NCBI RefSeq assembly: GCF_004116265.1
Contig: NZ_QOUX01000046.1
Coordinates: forward strand, 310,001 to 374,000
DNA length: 64,000 bases
Direction: 5' to 3'
Source of the DNA: Anaerobacillus alkaliphilus
Lineage (GTDB): Bacteria; Bacillota; Bacilli; Bacillales; Anaerobacillaceae
Part shown: positions 36,502 through 45,404 of the stretch, one piece after another
How the letters are laid out: every line of letters starts with the position of its first letter
How positions within the stretch are numbered: position 1 is the first letter of the stretch
Notes under the pieces: model-generated
Seen by the model: the letters and a program-made list of their open reading frames with translations, nothing else
Database searches by the model: none
Told to the model about the DNA's origin: nothing
Program-made: the position numbers and the translations under genes

Positions 36502-38535
36502 CTAGTCCATTTTCTCTCCTGCTAATACTCCTTCTTCCTCTAAAAACATGACTAATGACTTGTATTCTGGGCTTGTCCAAAAGTATTCTGAAGTTACTAG
36601 TTCAACAGCATCGTTTCTAGCTACCTCGAGAGCACGGAAATCGTGAATCATATCAGCAACTTTAAATTGAGGTAAGCCACTTTGTTTTGAACCAAAAAAG
36701 TCTCCTGGCCCTCTCAATTCAAGATCTCTTTGCGACAGTTCAAAGCCATCATTTGTTTCAGTCATAATTTTCATTCGTTCCTTGCCAACATCAGATTTAG
36801 GGTCAGCTAATAATATACAATAAGACTGAGCATCCCCTCTACCCACTCTACCTCTTAACTGATGTAACTGCGATAACCCAAAACGTTCTGCATCATAGAT
36901 CACCATAATAGTAGCATTCGGAACATTTACACCTACTTCAACTACAGTAGTAGACACAAGGATTTGCACTTCATTTGCACTAAACTGCTTCATAACGGCT
37001 TCTTTTTCAGATGGGTGAAGTCTTCCATGCATAAGACCAACTTGATAAGTTGTGAAAAATTGTTGGAGTTGAGTATGGACGTCTATTGCATTTTGAACAT
37101 CTAGCTTTTCCGATTCCTCAATTAGTGGACAAATGACATAGGCTTGGCGTCCTTTTTTTAATTCTTTCTCTACAAACCCCAACACCCTTTGGAGCATATG
37201 GTGCTGCGCCCAATACGTTTCAATCGGTTTTCGACCGGCTGGCATTTCATCGATAGTAGAAACATCCATATCGCCAAAAATTGAGATAGCTAGTGTCCGT
37301 GGGATCGGTGTTGCCGTCATAAAAAGAACATCAGGATTTTGTCCTTTATTCCTTAGTGTCCTTCTTTGCTCAACTCCAAAGCGATGCTGTTCATCAGTAA
37401 TCACAAGTCCTAAGTGCTCGAAGACCACTTCATCCTGAATTAATGCATGTGTGCCAATTAGCACGTTTACCTGACCTGATTGCAAACGAGCAAGAATATC
37501 CTTACGCTTCTTCCCTTTAATCGATCCTGTTAACAGCTCTACAGTGACGTTCATCGGCTCTAACAACCCTTTTAAAGAATGGTAATGTTGTTCAGCTAAA
37601 ATTTCCGTAGGAACCATTAAAGCACCCTGAAATGAAGCGGTTACAGCAGCATAAAGACAAATAGCTGCTACTACAGTCTTACCTGAACCTACATCACCTT
37701 GTAGTAGGCGATTCATTCGATACGGAGACTCCATATCTCTAAGAATTTCTTTAACCACTCGTTGTTGTGCAATTGTTAATGGAAAAGGTAAGTTACTAAT
37801 AAAGAGTTCGACATCATCCTTTTGAATTCTAATCGCTGTACCACCACTATTTTCTCGATGAAACTTCCTTAATGCCTGCATCTTAAGTTGAAAAAGTAAA
37901 AATTCTTCATAGACCATTCTTCTTCGAGCATGTTTCGCATCTTCAAAGCTTTTAGGATAATGAAGCTTATAGATGGCAAGTTTTCTCTCTATCAATTTAT
38001 AACTAGTAAGAAATCTTTCCGGGAGTATTTCCGTTATTATCTGTCCATATTGTTCCATCGCACTAGAAATCATCTTTTTTAACCCTTTGACCGTAATGTT
38101 TCCACCGACAGAATAAACAGGATCATACCCCTGGCTGTCTAATACTCCAAATTTACACTCACTTACCGTTATTGTAAGGCGATGTTGGTCCCACTTCCCT
38201 GTTAGAGTAACGGTTTCCCCAACTACTAGCTTAGGTTTTAAGTAATGTTGGTTAAAAAAAACGGCAGTTAATAGGATGTTACCTACAAGTATTCGAACTG
38301 ATAGCTTTGATTTCTTTTTACCAAAGAAACGAACCGTACTCTCACTTTGTACAGTTCCAATAAGGGTTGCTCTATCCTCATGCTTTAACTCCTGGATCTC
38401 TTTTGGACGATAATCCTCGTACCTAAACGGAAAGTATTCAATCAGATCTTTTACTGTATAGATTCCCAATGCTTCTAAATCTTTCGCCTTTTCATTTCCT
38501 ATTCCTTTTACGAGTGTCGTTGAGTTATTTAACAT
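36502..38535 (-). CDS. recG: ATP-dependent DNA helicase RecG
   Basis: RecG remodels stalled replication forks and branched DNA. The N-terminal wedge (OB) domain is followed by the helicase core with Walker A GDVGSGKTVVA, the DEQH box in ITDEQHRFG, and MTATPIPRT. The C-terminal half has STTVVEVGVNVPNA, QLHQLRGRVGRG and the LRGPGDFFGSKQSG motif. Length 677 is normal. It starts 2 nt after sdaAA without a clear binding site, so it probably depends on coupling. Confidence 0.98.
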   Translation of the reverse strand: MLNNSTTLVKGIGNEKAKDLEALGIYTVKDLIEYFPFRYEDYRPKEIQELKHEDRATLIGTVQSESTVRFFGKKKSKLSVRILVGNILLTAVFFNQHYLKPKLVVGETVTLTGKWDQHRLTITVSECKFGVLDSQGYDPVYSVGGNITVKGLKKMISSAMEQYGQIITEILPERFLTSYKLIERKLAIYKLHYPKSFEDAKHARRRMVYEEFLLFQLKMQALRKFHRENSGGTAIRIQKDDVELFISNLPFPLTIAQQRVVKEILRDMESPYRMNRLLQGDVGSGKTVVAAICLYAAVTASFQGALMVPTEILAEQHYHSLKGLLEPMNVTVELLTGSIKGKKRKDILARLQSGQVNVLIGTHALIQDEVVFEHLGLVITDEQHRFGVEQRRTLRNKGQNPDVLFMTATPIPRTLAISIFGDMDVSTIDEMPAGRKPIETYWAQHHMLQRVLGFVEKELKKGRQAYVICPLIEESEKLDVQNAIDVHTQLQQFFTTYQVGLMHGRLHPSEKEAVMKQFSANEVQILVSTTVVEVGVNVPNATIMVIYDAERFGLSQLHQLRGRVGRGDAQSYCILLADPKSDVGKERMKIMTETNDGFELSQRDLELRGPGDFFGSKQSGLPQFKVADMIHDFRALEVARNDAVELVTSEYFWTSPEYKSLVMFLEEEGVLAGEKMD

Positions 38536-38537
38536 AG

Positions 38538-39422
38538 TTATTTTTGTTGGCTACTAAATCCAAAAATCTTTGCTTCTAGTGCTCTACCTGTTGGAGTAGC
38601 CGCTAAACCTCCTCCAGCAGTTTCTTTAAGGTCTCTATGCATTGTTTGACCTATTTTATACATCGCATCAATTACCTCATCACAAGGAATACGACTTTCA
38701 ATTCCTGCTAAAGCCATATCTGCAGCAATAATTGCATTTGAAGCACCCATAGCATTTCTTTTCACACATGGAACTTCAACAAGGCCCGCAACTGGATCAC
38801 AAACTAAACCTAACATATTTTTTAAAGCAATCGCCATAGCATGAGCACTTTGCTTTGGACTACCACCCATTAACTCAACAATAGCTGCAGCAGCCATTCC
38901 AGTGGCTGATCCTACCTCGGCTTGACACCCTCCAGCTGCTCCCGAAATCGAGGCATTATTCGCTACTACTAGGCCAAACGCTCCACTAGTAAATAAATAA
39001 CGTACCATTTGCTCACGTGTTGGATTAACCTTATGCTTAAGTGCAAAAAGAGTCCCAGGAACTACACCTGCCGAACCTGCAGTTGGTGTTGCACAAATCG
39101 TACCCATGGCAGCATTCACTTCATTGGTAGCAATAGCTTTGCTTACAGCATCTAGGTGAAATTCACCAGCAAGAGATTTTCCACTTTTTATATAATTTTG
39201 CAAAAGCACCGCATCTCCACCAGTTAAACCTGTAACTGATCTTACCCCTTTAATTCCTCTTTCGATAGCTTCTTCCATTACAATGAGGTTTCGGTCCATT
39301 TGAGTAAAAATATCTTCAAAACTTCTTTCTGTTACTTCCATTTCTTGTCTAATCATTATGTCAGAGATTTTAATGTTTTCTTTCTCTGCTATTTCAACAA
39401 GCTCTGCCACGTTACGAAACAT
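38538..39422 (-). CDS. sdaAA: L-serine dehydratase, iron-sulfur alpha subunit
   Basis: With SdaAB this [4Fe-4S] enzyme converts serine to pyruvate and ammonia. Conserved segments include TICATPTAGSAGVVPG, SISGAAGGCQAEVGSATGMAAAA and LGLVCDPVAGLVEVPCVKRNA, which supply the cluster cysteines. The ATG at 39422 is preferred because AGAGAGG lies 8 nt upstream. It follows sdaAB by 66 nt, so the two subunits are encoded separately as in Bacillus. Confidence 0.97.
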   Translation of the reverse strand: MFRNVAELVEIAEKENIKISDIMIRQEMEVTERSFEDIFTQMDRNLIVMEEAIERGIKGVRSVTGLTGGDAVLLQNYIKSGKSLAGEFHLDAVSKAIATNEVNAAMGTICATPTAGSAGVVPGTLFALKHKVNPTREQMVRYLFTSGAFGLVVANNASISGAAGGCQAEVGSATGMAAAAIVELMGGSPKQSAHAMAIALKNMLGLVCDPVAGLVEVPCVKRNAMGASNAIIAADMALAGIESRIPCDEVIDAMYKIGQTMHRDLKETAGGGLAATPTGRALEAKIFGFSSQQK

Positions 39423-39488
39423 ATACAAAACCTCTCTTTTTCAGTTAAATTTATTTTTACTTTACTAAACTAAATTACTTCTTTAGTA

Positions 39489-40154
39489 CTAATCGTGAAT
39501 TTTTGTTACTTTCGTAATGTTCGGAAGGGACGCTACCTCATCTAATAGACGTTGATCGACATTCTGATCTACTTCAATAACCATCAATGCTTCTTTCCCT
39601 TTTTCCTTCCTAGATACTTCCATATGTCCAATATTAATTTCGTACTTTGCTAAGACATTCGAAACAGCCGCAATAACCCCAAAACGATCATCGTGAACAA
39701 CCAATATTGCAGGATGATTTCCAGAAAGCCTTAGTTGGAAACTATTTAACTCTACCACTTCTATTTTTCCACCGCCGATAGAAATTCCTACTAACTCTAT
39801 AGCGTCATGTTCATCTGTACCAAGTCTGATTTTTGCCGTATTAGGATGATCTGTTACGGCATCTTCCGCTACCATTTTAATTTCTATGCCTAAGTCTTTT
39901 GCAATCTGTAATGAACTTTTGATTCGTTGATCAAACGTATCAAAGTCTAACAAGCCACCGACAATCGCAACATCAGTACCATGGCCTCTATACGTCTGTG
40001 CGAATGAACCATAAAAAAAGATTTCAGCCCATTTAGGTTCTTTCCCCAGTAAAGTTCTCGCTACACGACCAATCCTTGCAGCACCTGCAGTATGTGAACT
40101 AGAGGGACCTATCATGATCGGACCGATAATATCAAACACTGTTCTATATTTCAT
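39489..40154 (-). CDS. sdaAB: L-serine dehydratase, beta subunit
   Basis: The 221-residue beta subunit contains the serine-binding alpha/beta region (DIIGPIMIGPSSSHTAGAARIGRVAR, YGSFAQTYRGHGTDVAIVGGLL) and a C-terminal ACT domain (ILVVHDDRFGVIAAVSNVLAKYEINIGHMEVSR). It starts after a 181-bp gap that holds the degV terminator. A perfect TATAAT at 40229-40234 on the minus strand may be its -10 box, but no well spaced -35 was found. Confidence 0.97.
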   Translation of the reverse strand: MKYRTVFDIIGPIMIGPSSSHTAGAARIGRVARTLLGKEPKWAEIFFYGSFAQTYRGHGTDVAIVGGLLDFDTFDQRIKSSLQIAKDLGIEIKMVAEDAVTDHPNTAKIRLGTDEHDAIELVGISIGGGKIEVVELNSFQLRLSGNHPAILVVHDDRFGVIAAVSNVLAKYEINIGHMEVSRKEKGKEALMVIEVDQNVDQRLLDEVASLPNITKVTKIHD

Positions 40155-40290
40155 CGTATACCCCCGCCATCTTTTTTGACTTTATTCTGATAAAGGTTTT
40201 TATTACTAACATTTCTATAGTTATTTCTATTATAATCGATATTCAAAGATTTGTTATCAAAAATATATAATAATATATTAGTATAATAAC

Positions 40291-40329
40291 CCAAAAAAAG
40301 ATGCTGTTCTGTCGAAGGAACAGCATCTT
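40291..40329 (-). terminator. Terminator downstream of the degV-like gene
   Basis: A 12-bp stem AAGATGCTGTTC/GAACAGCATCTT (40298-40309, 40318-40329) with an 8-nt loop is followed by T residues on the minus strand. Confidence 0.92.
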
Positions 40330-40335
40330 ACTTAT

Positions 40336-41190
40336 TTACTTAGCAATGGTAACTGAGATCGCAATTGTACCCGGACCAACATGAGCACCAATCACTGGTC
40401 CAATGTCAGTAATTACTTCAGAACTAACATGAAAACGTCCTTTAATCTCTGTCATAACTTCTGAAGCAAATTCATTTGCATTGGCATGAGAAATCCCTAC
40501 ATGAAGCTCATCTGTTCCATACTCTTTCTCAATAAACTCATATATCTTCGCTAACGCTTTTTTCTGACCTCTTACCTTATCAAAAGGAAAAACTTCTCCA
40601 TCTTCGTTTAAGGATAGGATTGGTTTAATCTTTAACAATGATCCTAAGACCGCTGAGGCTTTACCAATTCGACCATTTTTTTGAAGGAATTCTAATGTGT
40701 CTACCATAAAGTAAACACGCGTCCTTTGTAATAAGACATCAAGCCTTGCTAAGCACTCTTCTTTCGTAGCACCAGCTTTCGCTAACTTAGCAATCTCAAC
40801 CACTATAATTCCGATGGCATAGGACGCTCTCTTAGAGTCAACAACAGTAACATCAATTTCGTCTTTTATAATATCCCTAGCAATACTTGCTGACTGAAAA
40901 GTCCCACTTAATTTTGAAGAAAGGTGAATTGAAATGATATGAGTTTCTTCTTCTGAAGCAACTTCCTTGTAAACCTCTTCAAACTGGTACGGTGTTGGCT
41001 GAGAGGTTGAAGGTATAATTGAAGTTGATGCTAATTTTTTATAGAATTCATCCGCAGTGATTGTTATCCCATCTTCAAAAGTTTCTTCTCCAAACAATAC
41101 TTTTAACGGAACAACAGTAATGTCTAGTTCATCTGCAAGTGTTTTGGGTAAATCAGCTGTACTATCAGTGACAATCTTCACTTTGGCCAT
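40336..41190 (-). CDS. DegV family fatty-acid-binding protein (FakB-like)
   Basis: DegV/FakB proteins bind a fatty acid and present it to the kinase FakA. The fold start VKIVTDSTADLP, the TSQPTP motif, and the C-terminal DIGPVIGAHVGPGTIAI are clear. Start ATG at 41190 follows AAGGGGG. It lies directly after fakA (17 nt), which strongly suggests that this is the cognate FakB; the particular fatty acid it prefers cannot be read from the sequence. Confidence 0.95.
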   Translation of the reverse strand: MAKVKIVTDSTADLPKTLADELDITVVPLKVLFGEETFEDGITITADEFYKKLASTSIIPSTSQPTPYQFEEVYKEVASEEETHIISIHLSSKLSGTFQSASIARDIIKDEIDVTVVDSKRASYAIGIIVVEIAKLAKAGATKEECLARLDVLLQRTRVYFMVDTLEFLQKNGRIGKASAVLGSLLKIKPILSLNEDGEVFPFDKVRGQKKALAKIYEFIEKEYGTDELHVGISHANANEFASEVMTEIKGRFHVSSEVITDIGPVIGAHVGPGTIAISVTIAK

Positions 41191-41207
41191 AAGCATCCCC
41201 CTTACTT

Positions 41208-42884
41208 TTATTCAACTGAAAAAATGTAGGAATAAAGCGGTTGATTGCCTTCATAAACTTCAACCTCAATGTCCTCAAACTTTTCTTCAACAATAGCTAC
41301 TAGCTTTTCAGCCTCTTCGTCTGTTGTATCTTCTCCTCGAATAATTGTTAGAATTTCTGAATTTTCGTCAATCATTATTTCTAACAATTGTTCCGTTACC
41401 GTTAGGCGGTCAGGTCCAGATGAAACAATTTTCTTTTCTGCAATGCCCATAAAATCATCTTTCTTTATTTCAATACCGTCTATACTTGTGTCGCGGACAG
41501 CGAAAGTTACTTGTCCTGTTTTAACAGCTGAAAGGGCGTCTTTCATATTTTCATGATTCTCTTGAAGTGTACCACTTGGATTAAAAGCTAGTAATGCTGT
41601 AAGCCCTTGTGGAACTGTTTTTGATGGAACTACAACAACTTCTTGATCAACGACTGAAGAAGCCTGCTCAGCTGCCATAATAATGTTACTGTTATTAGGT
41701 AAGATTATGATCTTCTTTGCATTTACTTCTGAAATGGCTTTTACAAAATCTTCGGTGCTTGGGTTCATTGTTTGCCCACCCTCAATGACAACACCAGCTC
41801 CTAAGCTTTTAAACATTTTGGCAATCCCTTCACCCATGGCAACTGTGATAATTCCAAATTCACTCATCGGCTTTGGTGGTGCTGGTTTTTGTTCATAGAC
41901 AGCTTTCGTTTCCTCTAGAAGATGGGTATGTTGCTCACGCATATTCTCAATCTTAACATTCAGTAAGCTCCCAAATTTCTGGGCATGAGTTATGACGTCC
42001 CCAGGTTGTTCTGCATGAATATGTATTTTAAGTAAATCTTCATCAGAAACGACAAGAAGAGAATCACCATGTTTATCTAATAGATTGCGGAAATCTTGTT
42101 CGTTAAAAGGGTTTTTATCTAGCTTGTCTTGCTCAAACTTCACCATAACTTCCGTACAATAACCAAACTCAATGTCTTCTGTTGACATGTGACTTTGTGC
42201 ATTATGGTGATGTTCCACTTTCACTAAGTCATCCATTGATGGGATTGCTTGAAGTTCTACTAGTTTTTCTCCTTTTAAAACTGCTAGAAAGCCTTCATAG
42301 ATAATTACAAGGCCTTTCCCTCCAGAATCAACTACACCAACCTCTTTTAGTACCGGTAATAGATCAGGAGTTCTTTCTAATGAGGCCTTTGCTTCACTTA
42401 AAGTTGCTTCCATGATCGTAATAATATCATCTGAACGTTTCGCTGCATCCTGTGCTTTTCTGGCAGCATCTTTAGCAACAGTGAGGATTGTTCCTTCAAC
42501 TGGTTTCATCACAGCTTTATAGGCCATGTCTACGCCTGCTGCAAAGGCATCAGCAAACTGTTTTCCATTTAAGGTAGCTTTACCTTCTACAGACTTAGAA
42601 AAGCCTCTAAAGAGCTGTGATAAAATTACTCCCGAGTTTCCTCTAGCTCCCATCAGCAAGCCTTTTGCGAACGCTCCAGCTAATTTTCCAACATGGTCTG
42701 GTGCTTGTTGCTTTACCTCTTTTACTCCAGAAGTAATTGATAAATTCATATTCGTTCCTGTGTCCCCATCTGGAACAGGGAAAACATTTAACGAATCCAC
42801 TAACTTAACATTTTGCGTTAAATTGTTCGCTCCTACTATAAACATCTGGGCAAGTTTTTCGCCCTCTAAACTCTTAAGTGCCAC
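41208..42884 (-). CDS. fakA: Fatty-acid kinase FakA (YloV), DAK-type
   Basis: FakA phosphorylates FakB-bound fatty acids for entry into phospholipid synthesis through PlsX/PlsY. The N-terminal DhaL-like nucleotide domain contains NVFPVPDGDTGTNMNLSI and MGARGNSGVILSQLFRGF. A middle domain and a C-terminal DegV-like domain (GIITVAMGEGIAKMFKSLG, PNNSNIIMAAEQA) follow. The 558-residue length is normal. Start is GTG with AAGGAGG 8 nt upstream. It follows yloU by 82 nt. Confidence 0.97.
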   Translation of the reverse strand: MALKSLEGEKLAQMFIVGANNLTQNVKLVDSLNVFPVPDGDTGTNMNLSITSGVKEVKQQAPDHVGKLAGAFAKGLLMGARGNSGVILSQLFRGFSKSVEGKATLNGKQFADAFAAGVDMAYKAVMKPVEGTILTVAKDAARKAQDAAKRSDDIITIMEATLSEAKASLERTPDLLPVLKEVGVVDSGGKGLVIIYEGFLAVLKGEKLVELQAIPSMDDLVKVEHHHNAQSHMSTEDIEFGYCTEVMVKFEQDKLDKNPFNEQDFRNLLDKHGDSLLVVSDEDLLKIHIHAEQPGDVITHAQKFGSLLNVKIENMREQHTHLLEETKAVYEQKPAPPKPMSEFGIITVAMGEGIAKMFKSLGAGVVIEGGQTMNPSTEDFVKAISEVNAKKIIILPNNSNIIMAAEQASSVVDQEVVVVPSKTVPQGLTALLAFNPSGTLQENHENMKDALSAVKTGQVTFAVRDTSIDGIEIKKDDFMGIAEKKIVSSGPDRLTVTEQLLEIMIDENSEILTIIRGEDTTDEEAEKLVAIVEEKFEDIEVEVYEGNQPLYSYIFSVE

Positions 42885-42966
42885 TAATGTTCCTCCTTAA
42901 CTTATATCTATAAGAGGACGTAAAGATTGGTGTGTTTCATTCTTTTTTGTCCTCTTTGAACAAACT

Positions 42967-43329
42967 TTATAGGTTTGTCACTTTAACCCCTTGTACAAAG
43001 ATATTCACTGAGTCTACTGTTAAGCCTAACATTTGCTCTAATTGATATTTAACTTTTGTTTGGACGTTATGCGCTACTTCTGAGATTTTCGTACCATAGC
43101 TGACAATGATATACATATCAATATGGATTTCATCCTCTTCCTCACGAATAACAACGCCTCTAGTAAAGTTTTCCTTTCCTAGCAGTTCGTTTAGTCCATC
43201 TTTCAGCTGTTTTTGAGATGCCATTCCAACAATCCCATAGCAATCTATTGCAGCACCGCCTGCGATAACAGCAACAACTTCTTTAGAAACATCAATTACA
43301 CCTAATTGTGTTTTCATCTTAATTGACAT
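42967..43329 (-). CDS. yloU: Asp23/Gls24 family envelope-stress protein YloU
   Basis: A 120-residue Asp23-family protein; members are abundant membrane-associated proteins linked to envelope stress. Motifs: GVIDVSKEVVAVIAGGAAIDCYGIVGM and IHIDMYIIVSYGTKISEVAHNVQTKVKYQLEQM. No membrane segment is visible. It starts an operon with fakA and degV, so it may be regulated together with fatty-acid uptake. Start ATG follows AAGGGGG. Confidence 0.95.
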   Translation of the reverse strand: MSIKMKTQLGVIDVSKEVVAVIAGGAAIDCYGIVGMASQKQLKDGLNELLGKENFTRGVVIREEEDEIHIDMYIIVSYGTKISEVAHNVQTKVKYQLEQMLGLTVDSVNIFVQGVKVTNL

Positions 43330-43507
43330 GATCGAATCCCCCTTTTAGAGTGTAGCTTCATGGCTAATCACATTTTACTATAATTACCCACATTTTAAAA
43401 GAAAACTGTTATTAAGATGGAGTATTTGTCATATACTCTATGTTTACGCTAACTTTCAGGTCTATTTTAAGGGTAACCTATAAGTACTTAAATCATTTAC
43501 TTTAATG

Positions 43508-43535
43508 AGTATAACTTTTAGAAACCAACTGTCAA
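43508..43535 (-). promoter_or_regulatory. Strong sigma-A promoter of the yloU-fakA-degV operon
   Basis: Minus-strand perfect TTGACA (43530-43535), 16-bp spacer, TATACT (43508-43513). Confidence 0.75.
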
Positions 43536-43567
43536 GTATCTTTCCTTGATAAATATTTTAAAACCTC

Positions 43568-43596
43568 TTGCAATCTTTTTTTTACTATGCTACTAT
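43568..43596 (+). promoter_or_regulatory. Sigma-A promoter of rpmB
   Basis: TTGCAA (43568-43573), 17-bp spacer, TACTAT (43591-43596) on the plus strand, about 60 bp before the start codon. Confidence 0.65.
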
Positions 43597-43656
43597 TAGC
43601 AAGTATTTATAAGATGAATTTGAGTGTCATCTCATGGTTTACAAGGAGGTGCAATC

Positions 43657-43845
43657 ATGGCACGTAAATGTGTAATTACTGGAAGACAAGCTCGTACAGG
43701 AAACAAACGCTCACACGCATTGAACAAAACAAAGCGTAAGTGGGGCGTCAACGTACAAAAAGTACGTATAATGGTAGATGGAAAGCCAAAACGTGTGTAC
43801 GTTTCTGCTAGAGCTTTAAAATCAGGCAAAATTGAGCGCGTATAA
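43657..43845 (+). CDS. rpmB: 50S ribosomal protein L28
   Basis: The 62-residue basic protein has the L28 pattern [37 protein letters not shown]. Only two of the four cysteines seen in zinc-binding versions are possible here (a single Cys near the start is visible), so it is the zinc-independent type. The ATG at 43657 follows AAGGAGGTG. It is transcribed opposite to its neighbours and closed by its own terminator. Confidence 0.98.
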   Translation: MARKCVITGRQARTGNKRSHALNKTKRKWGVNVQKVRIMVDGKPKRVYVSARALKSGKIERV

Positions 43846-43926
43846 TTAGAAAAACGGCTAGAAGTCAATTCTATTGGCGAAAGCCTTCGTTTTTCATTTA
43901 AAATTTATAGTTTCCATAGCGCAAAC

Positions 43927-43952
43927 AAAAAAGCACCCGATGGTGCTTTTTT
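43927..43952. terminator. Bidirectional terminator of rpmB and spoVM
   Basis: A GCACC/GGTGC stem with loop CGAT is flanked by six A and six T, functional in both directions. It lies between the convergent ends of rpmB and spoVM. Confidence 0.92.
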
Positions 43953-43954
43953 GT

Positions 43955-44035
43955 TTAACCTTTTTTAAACGAATTCAAGATTACTCTTACAAATCCACCT
44001 AAAAATTTGGGTAGCTTAATCGTATAAAATTTCAT
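43955..44035 (-). CDS. spoVM: Stage V sporulation protein SpoVM (26 residues)
   Basis: SpoVM is an amphipathic peptide that recognises the curved outer forespore membrane and anchors SpoIVA for coat assembly. The translation MKFYTIKLPKFLGGFVRVIL plus the tail NSFKKG differs in only a few positions from the B. subtilis peptide, and keeps the Pro in KLPKFLGG that matters for curvature sensing. GAGGAGGG lies 7 nt upstream. The place, between rpmB and thiN, is the B. subtilis one. Minus-strand CATACTTT at 44086-44093 resembles a sigma-E -10 box, but a convincing -35 was not seen. Confidence 0.97.
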   Translation of the reverse strand: MKFYTIKLPKFLGGFVRVILNSFKKG

Positions 44036-44230
44036 TAAATTTCCCTCCTCGACATGGGATTGTCGCCTTCGGCCTGCAATGGAATAAAGTATGAAAAGTC
44101 CTCAGTTATTAATAAGTATATTCAGGTTTTTTGAAATAGTACCTATTTTTTAGTGAAAACCTAGGATTTATACTTTATTTACATTTCCTACATAACTAAA
44201 ATTCTTTTTTTGAAAACCTATATAGTTTGT

Positions 44231-44860
44231 CTAATCAGAACTTTCTACCACCATTAATATGCCTGAGGAAAACGAATAAGTACCTTTATTTGAAATTAGT
44301 TCGTTGCTAATGCAAAGACTTGAGCCATGATTTAATGTCGCCTGATAAAGTGGATATCTAAAGCCTTGTAAGGTTAACTTTTCTACCTTTTCAAAGAGCG
44401 AAAGAAAAGAAACGTATTGATACTGACTTTTTTCAATTTTATAACATCCAGGACTTTTCAACGTAATTTTATTTTTTTTGTCAATCATATAGACAGTAAC
44501 TCGTTTATCAATCCCCTGCTTCAATAATTGGATATTCAATAACTCGTGATCCAACCTACCTCCTGTTGCCCCATAAATCACAATAATGTCAGGTGACTCA
44601 TCTATGGCATGTAAAAAAGCAATCTCAAGATCAGTTTTATCTTTCTCAGCAGGATACTGAATGTAGTTCTGTTTCGTTATTAACTTCTTACCATCTACAG
44701 AAACAGAATCAAAGTCCCCTAGGACAAAATCAGGAACAATCTGGTGATTGAGTAAATGTTCAAAGCCTTTGTCAACAGCTATCCAAATTTCATTTTCTTT
44801 CTTCTGTAGGCTTGGGAGACACTCTCTAGGTCCCCCAGCAACAATCTTTATTACTTTCAT
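44231..44860 (-). CDS. thiN: Thiamine pyrophosphokinase ThiN
   Basis: ThiN transfers pyrophosphate to thiamine, giving the cofactor thiamine diphosphate. The N-terminal IVAGGPRECLPS, the DFVLGDFDSV motif, AEKDKTDLEIAFLHAI and YGATGGRLDHELLNI are diagnostic. The ATG at 44860 lies one base after the thiT stop with no good binding site of its own, suggesting coupling. Transporter and kinase thus form a thiamine-salvage pair. Confidence 0.96.
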   Translation of the reverse strand: MKVIKIVAGGPRECLPSLQKKENEIWIAVDKGFEHLLNHQIVPDFVLGDFDSVSVDGKKLITKQNYIQYPAEKDKTDLEIAFLHAIDESPDIIVIYGATGGRLDHELLNIQLLKQGIDKRVTVYMIDKKNKITLKSPGCYKIEKSQYQYVSFLSLFEKVEKLTLQGFRYPLYQATLNHGSSLCISNELISNKGTYSFSSGILMVVESSD

Positions 44861-44861
44861 G

Positions 44862-45404
44862 CTATTTACCGTGTAAAAGTCTTGGTGCGGCATTGGAAAG
44901 TAAAATAAACACCACTGTCGAAAGTAAGAACACAGGTATCATATATGAAGCATTATAAATAATTGAATACAAAACGACATTCATATTCTCAGGTGCATAA
45001 ATGCCAAACCAAACAACCCCTGAAATAAAATGAGTGATAAATCTTAGAAAAGAGGCTAAAAATACGCCTGCGATGATTGCTATCGTCCTTTTTGTTCGAG
45101 TAGTTAAATGCGTGATACTAAAAACCCCAGCAAATCCCACGACAGTATAAGCAATTGTATAATCTAAAAAAACTTGAACCGGATGAACAAAGTAACCGGT
45201 AAACATTTGAATCGCACCAACAATAAATCCGGTTAATAATCCCGCAGAAAGCCCCCTACGAAATGCCATAAGTAAAATTGGTATCATGGCTAAGGAAACA
45301 GAACCACCATACCCCCAAAATCCTTTAATCGAAATAAGATCTAAAACTAATGCTAACGCTGCCATCATTGCAATTTCAGTTAAATGTAAAACTGGTCGTT
45401 TCAT
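44862..45404 (-). CDS. thiT: Thiamine ECF transporter S component ThiT (YuaJ)
   Basis: ThiT binds thiamine in the membrane and works with the shared ECF energising module. The 180-residue protein has about six membrane segments and the family motif region FWGYGGSVSLAMIPILLMAFRRGLSAGLLTGFIVGAIQM, plus the conserved Trp in SGVVWFGIYAP. In B. subtilis the gene is elsewhere; here it sits between rpe and thiN and overlaps neither, but is directly followed by thiN. Confidence 0.95.
   Translation of the reverse strand: MKRPVLHLTEIAMMAALALVLDLISIKGFWGYGGSVSLAMIPILLMAFRRGLSAGLLTGFIVGAIQMFTGYFVHPVQVFLDYTIAYTVVGFAGVFSITHLTTRTKRTIAIIAGVFLASFLRFITHFISGVVWFGIYAPENMNVVLYSIIYNASYMIPVFLLSTVVFILLSNAAPRLLHGK

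Larger units (their letters stand above)
43330..43656. other. Divergent intergenic region yloU-rpmB (327 bp)
   Basis: It holds two outward promoters, one for yloU (leader of about 170 nt) and one for rpmB, described separately. The yloU leader shows no obvious riboswitch. No gene is visible. Confidence 0.75.

Noticed and set aside
41269-41898. Plus-strand ORFs opposite fakA
   Set aside because: Antisense shadows of a well conserved gene.
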